Assembly (NCBI GenBank): GCA_002371265.1
Contig: DFGT01000028.1
Coordinates: forward strand, 1 to 58,495
Reading direction: 5' to 3'
Source: Bacteroidales bacterium UBA3743
GTDB taxonomy: Bacteria; Bacteroidota; Bacteroidia; Bacteroidales; Paludibacteraceae
DNA length: 58,495 bases
Below the pieces are notes generated by a model. The model did not search any database and was not told the DNA's origin. It worked only from the letters and a program-made list of their open reading frames with translations. How positions within the stretch are numbered: the stretch's first letter is position 1; each line of letters starts with the position of its first letter. The translations under genes were made by a program, and so were the position numbers. Shown in pieces: positions 1-10,000 of the stretch.

Positions 1-1
1 A

Positions 2-553
2 AACAACCTGTTGGCATGTGAGACACTGGAATTGAGAGAGTCTGGCAAGGAAAAGGACAATGTGAAGTTGGAAAGCGCGACAACTCTATATAAAGGTGTT
101 TTTGACGGCTTATATTCGGATGCCGACGCGGTCTTCTCTCCGAATCTGACATACAAGGGAGCCGCGACACGCACCGTCGCATTGCTGAAGGACGCATTGC
201 CAGACGGAACAAGTATCCGATTCCCGCGTCTGGAGAAAATCACCAAAGACCAGCGAGGAGTGTCACGTCTGGACAACACATGTATGGGAGCGTATGAGAA
301 GGATGAGGAGACAGGAGCAAAAGTGTTGAATGATGCTATATGTGAGATTTATCCTAATCCAGTGAAAAAAGTGTTGAATGTCAATGGATGTGAAGAATCG
401 TTCTCATACGAAATCATTGATTTGACAGGACGTACAGTGTCTAGTGGCAAATCATCTGGCACAATTGCTGTTGCTGCACTTTCAAATGGAGTGTATTTCT
501 TGAAACTTCAGTCGGCAAATCAACAGGCGTGTCTACGATTTGTAAAACAATGA
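2..553 (+). CDS. 3' end of a T9SS-secreted beta-helix-type protein (partial)
   Basis: The gene enters from the left edge, so its start is not visible; the frame is open from base 2. The visible part reads NNLLACETLELRESG, then a segment nearly the same as the module ends of the 3692-residue protein downstream (SIRFPRLE, DQRGVSRLDNTCMGAYE). It is therefore the tail of a paralogue of that protein. The last 70 or so residues form a canonical type A T9SS sorting domain: an IYPNPVKKVLNV start, then IIDLTGRTV, SNGVYFLKL and a basic FVKQ end. The product should be moved across the outer membrane by T9SS and held at the surface or released. Which substrate it binds cannot be told. A strong terminator follows at 638. 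Confidence 0.85.
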   Translation, partial: NNLLACETLELRESGKEKDNVKLESATTLYKGVFDGLYSDADAVFSPNLTYKGAATRTVALLKDALPDGTSIRFPRLEKITKDQRGVSRLDNTCMGAYEKDEETGAKVLNDAICEIYPNPVKKVLNVNGCEESFSYEIIDLTGRTVSSGKSSGTIAVAALSNGVYFLKLQSANQQACLRFVKQ

Positions 554-637
554 AAGGACGGAGACTAAATCATAGAGTCTCTATCGGTTCATAATTTTTG
601 TTCTCTGTTTGCATAGAACATATATAATTACTTGGAA

Positions 638-676
638 AATCATTGCAGGAGAGATTCTGCAATGATTTCCTTTTTA
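638..676 (+). terminator. Rho-independent terminator
   Basis: AATCATTGCAG and CTGCAATGATT form an 11-bp perfect stem around an 8-base loop, followed by TCCTTTTT. It ends transcription of the partial gene at the left edge. Confidence 0.85.
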
Positions 677-692
677 TATTTGGATTATGTCA

Positions 693-745
693 GGATTGGG
701 TTTACACCCAACCCTGTGTTATGTCGCACCTACGGTGCTTTTTTT
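693..745. repeat. Intergenic double-hairpin element
   Basis: Two short hairpins stand side by side: TTGGGT/ACCCAA (696-711) and GCACC/GGTGC (726-738), with CCCTGTGTTATGTC between them and seven T after. The layout resembles short intergenic repeats I recall from Bacteroides and Prevotella genomes, but I cannot count copies here. The second hairpin plus T run could also act as a back-up terminator. Confidence 0.45.
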
Positions 746-810
746 AACATTTTTTAATTCTTTTCACAAGAAAATGTGTTATAAATCATTTTTTAACAAC
801 ATTTAATTCC

Positions 811-818
811 TAAATTTG
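811..818 (+). promoter_or_regulatory. Possible -7 element upstream of the giant beta-helix gene
   Basis: TAAATTTG fits the Bacteroidetes -7 consensus TAnnTTTG. No clear TTG lies 19-21 bases upstream, so the match is half only. If used, it would give a leader of about 190 bases before the start codon at 1018, and might serve the whole large-protein operon. Confidence 0.35.
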
Positions 819-1017
819 CAGAGTTTGTCCAGGAATATGAATGCCTTGAAAGAAATTTTTGAATTAAATGCCTGATATATAGAATGATAGATGATACATG
901 TGTGTCTTCTTTATTGTGTAGTATAAGCATTAATGTGAAAAAGAGGATTTTATTTTCTGGGAAGTTTTAACGGTTTGTAGAATAATTTAAGAATAATACG
1001 AGAATAATTTATATACG

Positions 1018-4000
1018 ATGAAAAGAATATTTTCTTTTATATTGGCTTTGATGGCTGTGCAGATGATGTTTGCACAAATTACTGTTTTTAGGGTTACTAA
1101 TACCGATGATTCTGGAGAAGGCTCATTAAGAGATGCGGTTAATATTGTCAATGCTTTAAAAGAAGAAACAACAGATTCATTTCGGATTGTTTTTGATTTC
1201 ACGACTAATGAAGAACATGTCATTACACTTGAATCTTTCATTTATTTAGAAGGATCTCGTGTCGCTATTGATGCCTCTGATTGTAAAGGCACTGTAGTTT
1301 TGGATGGCGTAGACAAATCATTTGTAGGATTAGATTTCAGCATTAATCTATATAATATTACTATAAAAGCGTTGAAATTTAGAAATTTCAAGTGTGGTAT
1401 AGATGTCAATGTGACCAGAAACGCATGTATAGATGGTTGTGAATTTGAGTCAAATCAGTATGGAGTTGATTTAGGAGATTGTATTTCTGAAGTCAAGAAT
1501 TGTACGTTTATTGGTAATGAAGTAGGAGTGGAAGTTTCTGATCCATGGATTCTAGGATCAGATGAAGAAATTGTGAATAACAGTGTTAATAATATCCATG
1601 ACAATTTTATAGGAATCACGGCAAGCAATAAGGAGAAAGGAAATGAAAGTGGTATCAGAATAGTAGACAAGAAGCCAACATACATATATGACAATGTGAT
1701 ATGTTGTAACCAGTATGGAATATCTTTTTTTAACAAAGGTTGTGATTGCTATATTCGAAGAAACTATATAGGAATAAATAAGAAATTTGCAGCGCATGGA
1801 AATACAGAAGCGGGTATAAGTATTGGACATAATGTTGGTCCAATTGAAATTGGTTCAAAAGATAAGGCTGATGGAAATTTTATCGGATATAATAAAGTTG
1901 GAATAGTTAATGACAAGGGTGGTGTCCGTACATATTATAATTATATTGGAGTCACTCCAGATTTCGAACCAATGCCTAATGAAGAGGCTGGAATCGTAGC
2001 TCAGAGTGTTACGTCCGAAGGCAACTATATTGGTTTTAATGGAACCAATGGAATGGAGGTGACCTCTTATTCGACGATCGACCATGATTATATAGGTGGA
2101 GACGGTATACATTCTTTCCCTAATGAAGAGTATGGTGTTTATGGAACCTTGTATGGCAAGATTACAGAAACACTGATCTTTGATAATAAAAAGGGCGGTG
2201 TGATGTTGGATTATACTACTGGAGGCAATCCTGGAACACAATTTGAATATAGTCAATGTCTATTCGGAGGCGACCAACCTTTTGCAGTGAAGAGACCAGA
2301 TGAGAATATTACGGCACCAGTAATAGAAAAAGTATATTCAGATGATGATTATATTTATATAGAAGGAACTGTAGAACTGCTTGATGAAGAAAAATTTACA
2401 TCAACTACTCTTGTTTTGGAGACTGAAGTTACTATAGAATTGTTCTTAAATGATGGAGGTACAGAAAGTGCGTTGAGATATTTAGGCTCTACTGTTACTG
2501 ATGCAAAAGGAAAGTGGTTGTATCAATTGGAAAAATCAAAATATGCCAGCCATATTGTAGCTACAGCCACTCATCAATGCCATCAAAGTTATAGCGAAGG
2601 AACGAAAAGCAGATATACAAGTCGTTTTTCAGAACCTTATTTTTGTGCTGCCTCTCTATATGATTTAACGCGCTTTAATTATTATGTTAAAACAAAGAGA
2701 GAGGGTAAAGGAGACGGAAGTAGTTGGAAGGATGCGATGGATGGAAACGATTTCGCTGCTGTATTGCCATTGGTTCAGGATGGAACAACTTTCTATGTGG
2801 CTGCTGGAGAATATCTTCCTAAGTTTGGTCATAATCTAAAGCAAACAGATGATAGATCTGAGTTGTGCTATGAAGTGAATTCAAAAGTTACTATCATAGG
2901 TGGTTATCCTGCGTCTGCAAAAGCAGATGAGAAGAGTGAGCCAGACAAATATGAGACAGTGTTTAATGGAGATGTTTTGCATGATAATAAAGAGAATCCA
3001 GAAGGCTCAGCAAGAAATTTGTCCTTTATAAATTATGAAGATAATCTTTTAAATTTGTTTATTCAAAATGACGATTTGAGTGTTAGAGGTGTGAAGATTA
3101 AAGGATTTTATGACCATGACAGATCTTCTAGTCCATTTCGTTTGAACAAAGACAATTTAAAATTGAATCTTCATTCCGTTGATTTCAATGAAAACAATAC
3201 TAGTGTATTTGGATCGAATCAGTCGGAAATAAACATTGATAGTTGTCGGTTTGTAAAGGGCTCTGGAAATGCTGGTTATGCTGGAGCTATTTCTAACAAA
3301 GGAACATTGATTATAAAAAATTCTTATTTTGATGAATGTATTACTCCTTATAGTGGAGGTGCGATTTTATCAGATATAGGTACAACTGTTGATGTTGAGA
3401 ATTCTACGTTTGAGAATTGTTATTCACAGAGAGGCTCCGTAGTTTATCTATCTAATAATTGTAGTATTCGTTCTGTAAATTCGACATATGTTAATAATAT
3501 TTCAGATAATTATGTTATAGGTAGCGAATCTGCTAATTGTAAATGTGAATTGTACAATAACACTATATTGTCTAATACTACAGATGCCAATCATGTTATT
3601 TATTTTAGTTCAAATCCAGAATTGACATTGGTTGGTAATGTAATTGAAAGTATTTCAGTTGCTGGAAATAGCGATAATGTTACTTCTAATAACAACATTT
3701 ATGTATGTGACCTTTCGTCTAGAGGGACTGCATTCTCTTCGGTGAATGAAGAAAATGCAATTTCTTTGAATGCTTATGATTGTACTCGATTTTTTGAAGG
3801 AAGATATGTTTCTAGTAAAGATCAGTTTAAAGCAACTCTAGCTAAAAATGGAGGTTTTACACGAACTGTCGCTCTTATATCAGATAAGTCTTATGATGGA
3901 ACTTATATACGTTTCCCATTGACTGAGACTGTCGTAAAAAAAGACCAGAGAGGAGAATCACGTCTTCTTAAGACATGTATGGGAGCATACGAGATTGGAT

Positions 4001-7000
4001 GTGGCAAAGACACAACGTTAGTCGCTGACACAATTGTGGTTGGCTCTAAGTACAAAGTAGATGGTAAGGTATATGATAAAATTGGTTTATACGAAAAAAT
4101 CCTTACAAAACATAAATCTCAACTTGGATGTGACAGTGTGGTCAACCATTCATTGTTTGTCGTCCCTGATCCAAAAATCAAGGAATACTATGTGAAGACA
4201 AGCAAGACGGGTGCAGGAGATGGTAGTGATTGGGACAATGCCATGGATCCTAAGGATTTCGCATTTGTGTTTGAAAATTTGAAGACGGAAGGTGTGACAT
4301 TCTATGTTGCGGCAGGAGAATACCATGCCGTCTACAATGGATGGGGCAAAGAAACCAATGATAGAGTTTCATGTTGGAGCTCTCAACATGGAGCGAATAT
4401 CTATGGTGGCTATGATCCATTGGCAACAGGGAATGCATCGACAACGAAGCCAGACTTATCTTTGTATCGCACAATTTTTACTGGAGATATCAAAGGTGAT
4501 GATAAGGTGGTGATGGAAAATGACTGTGATGATGTTTTTGAGAATTTCACAGATAACATGACTTCGTCGATGTTCACGATGAAAATCAATGGAGATGTCC
4601 ATATCAGCGGAATAGAGTTGACTGGTATGTCGTACTCAAGAGGCTCATCTCCTGCCATTATTCGAATGCAGGCAGAAGAGGGAACAGACTGGAATGTCAC
4701 GATAGATCATTGTAAGTTTTATGTGGCGGATAAAGGTGTTGAAATGAGTGGAGTTGGCAATTTTTCGGTAGATCAGTGTGAATTTGACTATATCAGAAAT
4801 GCTGCTGTTTTCTCGGATAGAAATCTACATGTTTCAAATTCGACATTTACTTATTCAAATGGAGTGCTTTTTCATGGAAATAACGCTGAAATAGTTGTAG
4901 AGAATTCAACATTTGTGAAGAATACATCTGATATCAGGGCATATAATTATGAAGATAAGCCTTCGACTAGTGCTAAAATTTACAACAACACATTCATTTC
5001 ATGTGTCGGTGGAGCGAATTTTATTCTTGGAGATAATTTGTTAGCTTCAGTAGAAGGCAATGTTTTCGTTGGCTCTGCAGTCCAAAAGAGCAGCAACGGC
5101 TATGAAGCAAAACAGCAGGTTTTTGCTAACAACTTGTTAGCATGTCAGAATTATGAGGTAGGAGAGAATGTCACAGAGAAGGATAACATAAAAGTCGAGG
5201 ATGTGGCTTCGTTATATAATGGAATCCTAGAAGGTACATATACAGCTACGACATCAATCTTCAATCCAAAATTGACATACAAGGGTGCGTATACGCGTAC
5301 GGTTGCTTTGTTGAAGGATGAGTTGTCCGGCGGAACACGTATCCGATTCCCACGTCTTGAGAATATCACAGTCGACCAGCGAGGAACAGATCGTCTTGAT
5401 AAGACATGTATGGGAGCGTACGAGATAGAATGTGGCAAAGACACAACGTTGGTCAATGATACAATTGAGGTTGGCTCTAAATACAATGTTGATGGAAAAG
5501 TATATGATAAAATTGGATTGTACAAAAAAATCCTTTCGAAGCATAAATCTCAGATTGGATGCGACAGCGTGGTCAACCACACATTGCTTGTCGTTCCAAA
5601 TTCAAAGATTAAGGAATACTATGTGAAGACAAGCAAAATAGGAACCGGAGACGGTAGTGACTGGGACAATGCCATGGATCCTAAGGATTTCGCATTTGTG
5701 TTTGAAAATTTGAAGACGGAAGGTGTGACATTCTATGTTGCAGCAGGAACTTACCATGCATTCTACGATGGATGGGGTAAGGAAGTCAATGACAAATATG
5801 CGCATTGGTGTTCTAAACATGGAGCGAACATCTATGGTGGCTATGATCCATTGGCAACAGGAGACGCATCGACTACAAAACAGGATTTCTCTTTGTATCG
5901 CACAATCTTTACTGGCGATATCAATGGTGATGATAAGGTGGTGATGAATGATGACTGTGAATTCTCTTTTGAGAACTTCTCAGACAATATGAATTCATCG
6001 ATGATCTCGATGGAAGTATATGGCGATGTGCATATCAGTGGTATCGAACTTACAGGCATGACTTTTTCCCATGGTACTTCACCTGCCCTTATTCGTTTGA
6101 TCGCAAAATCGGGAACTGAATATAGTGCTACAATTGATCATTGTAAGTTGAGTGTTGCGGATAAGGGTATAGAGGCGAACTATATCCACAATCTGACTGT
6201 TGACAATTGTGAGTTTGACTATATAAACAATTCAGCAATATATTCGAATGGAGATTGCAAAGTATCCAATTCGACATTTACCTATACGACGGGAATTTCT
6301 TATAGTGGAAACAATACAGGTTTGGTCGTAGAGAATTCAACGTTTGTCAAGAACCGTTCGGATATACAGGCATATAATTTTGATGGAACTCTTTCTGCAA
6401 TAGCCAAGATTTATAATAACACATTTATATCATGTAAAAGCGGATCGTATTTATCATTTTATGATAATGTGTCCGCTACGGTTTCTGGAAATATTTTTGC
6501 AGGATCTTCGATCAGTATCAACAAAAGAGATGGAGAAGCAAAGCAACAGACGTTTACCAATAACTTGTTCGCATGTAAGACAATTGATTTGGGAGAGTCT
6601 GGCATAGAGAAGGACAATGTAAAAGTCGAGGATGTGGCTTCGTTATATAATGGAATCCTAGAAGGTACATATACAGCTACGACATCAATCTTCAATCCAA
6701 AATTGACATACAAGGGTGCGTATACGCGTACGGTTGCTTTGTTGAAGGATAAGTTGTCCGACGGAACAAGTATTCGATTCCCACGTCTTGAGAATATCAC
6801 AGTCGACCAGCGAGGAACGGATCGTCTTGATAAGACATGTATGGGAGCGTACGAACTTGGATGTGTTACAGATACGACTATAGCAGAAAAAAATGATACT
6901 ATTTATGTAGGTGGAAAAATCTTTGGTCAAACATTCACAGAAGTCGGCATACACGACAGCATTTTTGAGAATCTCAAGAGTGTTGATGATTGTGATAGTG

Positions 7001-10000
7001 TGGTGATGCATACAGTTGTGGTAAAACCAGATCCAACGAAGTTGAACTATTATGTCAAGACAAAACGATGGGGTAAGGGAGATGGCTCAACCTGGGACGA
7101 TGCAATGAATGGCACAGATTTCGCCACATATTTACCTTTGGCTCCTGATGGGGCTACTTTCTATGTGGCGGAAGGTGAATATATGCCGGTTTATGATACA
7201 TATTTGAAAGTGCCGTCAAAATCATCAGCATTGAGTTATGTAATCAATAGCAGTGTCGCCATCCGAGGTGGTTATCCAAATGAAGCGACAGGTACAAATG
7301 TCCCTAGTGAACCAAAGAAATATCATACTATTTTTGAAGGAAAAACTAAGGATGGAAATATTTCCAATATGTTCACTTCGACGGAAGATATAGAACAAGA
7401 GCTTACTTTTAGTGGTATTACAGTAGAAAATACAACGGGTAATGTATTTCATATTGATGGTTCAAAAGATAAGATTCTCTATTTGGAAAAAGATTCATTT
7501 GTTAACAATAATATGTGTGTTAACATGACATCTAATGGAGGTCAGTTGTTTGCAAACTATACGGTATTCAATAATAATTGGGGAAAATGTATATACTTGA
7601 TCTCAGTAGACAACATTTCATTGCAATATGTTGATTTTGCCAATAATAGTGAAGAATTGCTTTATTCTTCAGTTGATACTGATTTGTCTGGAACTCTATA
7701 CATGGATCATGTAAATGTGAATTCTAATACGGCTTCAAGTGGATTGGAAATCTACAGATATAATACGTTGATTAAAAATTGTGAATTTGTTGACAATGAG
7801 TCCAAATTGTTATATTTTGTAGGAAACAATACATCTGTAAGTATATCTAATTCAAAATTCAAGGGGAACTCAGGAGATAATATGATTTGCAATTATCAAA
7901 CATCAGATCTTTATATTGATGGATGTGACTTTGTTAATAATAATAGTATAAAAGACCTATTTGACTTTTCTTCTAGCAAGAATCATCTATATTTCACAAA
8001 CTCAGTTGTTGATGGAAATGTCTCAAATGGAAACATGATGACAGTGATTGGAGATATTGTCAATGTTGAAAATGTGACGTTTAATGGTAATACGGTCGGT
8101 TCTCAAAAACATCTGATAAATGGATTATCTACGTGTGAATCAAACTTTATTCGTAATGTTTTTTCTGACAACAAATCTGTTTATGACGAAGGAGATTTGT
8201 CCAATACATCGTCATTGATGTATTTTTTTGGATATACAGTATGTAATGATAATCAAAATGCATCTACAAAATTGGAGCGAAATTCAATTCTAAGTAATGA
8301 TTTTGGAAATTTGATAATTACGACATCTGGAACTTCTTTAATTCTATCGAATAATACAATTGGTTCGAATAAAACGAACACTTTGATCTTTTCAGATGGT
8401 TCTGATATGTGGTTGTACAATAATACAATTGTAGGAAATGAAGTCGTAAATAATGTTATCGAGGAGGTCTCGAATTATTTTAATGCTTATGGAAATATTA
8501 TTCTTGGAAATGTAGATGTTTCTGGGGAAAAAGCGGAGAGAATATATATTAATTACGGCTCTTTGGGTGATGTCGTTAATAATATTTTGCCTGATGTAGA
8601 AATGACTATGAATTCTTGCACATACTTCCCTGATGCGTCAAATATAATCTCTTTTGCTCATACAGAGAAGGCTTATTGTGAGAATTTTCAGGAGATTACA
8701 GACCGTAATGAAGAAATTTTAACAACTCTTTTCAATGGTTCATTTAATAAAACAACAGGGCTTTTCACTGCTGATTTTGAAATTAAAGAGAAACTTCCTG
8801 TTTTACCTTTAAAAACAGACAAACTCTCAAACGGAACTTCTATCCGATTCCCACGTTTGGAAAATGTACTTATAGACCAACGTGGAGTATCACGTTTTGA
8901 CATGACATGTATGGGTGCATACGAGATTGGATGTTTAGCGGATACAACATTAGTAAACGATACTATATATGTAGGCACTGAACTATTAGGCCAAACATTC
9001 ACAGAAGTCGGCAAACACGACAGCATTTTCGAGAATCTAGTAGGTATAGACGGTTGTGATAGTGTGGTGATGCATACAGTTGTGGTAAAGCCAGATCCAA
9101 CGAAGTTGAATTATTATGTTAAGACAAAGCGATGGGGTAAGGGAGATGGCTCAAGTTGGGATGATGCTATGAACGGTACTGATTTCGCCACACATTTGCC
9201 TTTAGCTCCTGCTGGATCCACATTCTATGTTGCGGAGGGTGAATATAAGCCAGTGTATGACTCAAACGGAAATGTTTCTGAATATCCGCTTTACAATGTG
9301 AATAATAGCGTTTCAATTTATGGTGGTTATCCTGCGGGTGCAACAGGAACAGATGTTCCAAGTGAACCTGACAAATATAAAACAGTTTTGGGTTATGATG
9401 TAAACAGTTCATTTGCGTTGTTCTATTCTGACAAGTCAGATTTGCTAAATTTTGTTTTGGATGGAGTTTATGTAAATGATTATAAATCTTATGTTATATC
9501 AATGCCGTCCATTGATCTTACAATAAGAAACTCTTACTTTGATGGAAATAATTATATAAGTAATGTCACTAATGAATCTAGTTTGAATATTATCAATACA
9601 GAAATTAGTAAGACACAAGGTACCGTATTTTATATGTATGGAACAAAATCCGTATATATGGAAGATGTAAAGTTTGTGGATAATCTTAGTACTATATCTA
9701 ACGTTTATGGAGATGGTTATGGTGTAGTGCTAAAGTCTGTCAATGCATTAAATAATCAAGGTACATTCAGTTTCTATGGATCAAAAGAATTGTTGGTTGA
9801 GAATTCTGACTTCACAAAGAACAATGTGTCTGGTAACTTAGTCGAAACGGGAGGAACAATAGACATTAAGAACTCTATATTTGACCAAAACAACAATTAT
9901 AGATTGGTTTATTCTTCATTGTCTTTTGATGATATTTATGTAAATATATCTAACTCGAAGTTCTCTAATAATACAACATATATGCAGATAATCAATGGGT

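Noticed and set aside
987..1241. Minus-strand open frames inside the giant beta-helix gene (here and at many places up to 12 kb)
   Set aside because: They overlap a long gene with clear protein features and have no recognisable motif, signal or promoter of their own.
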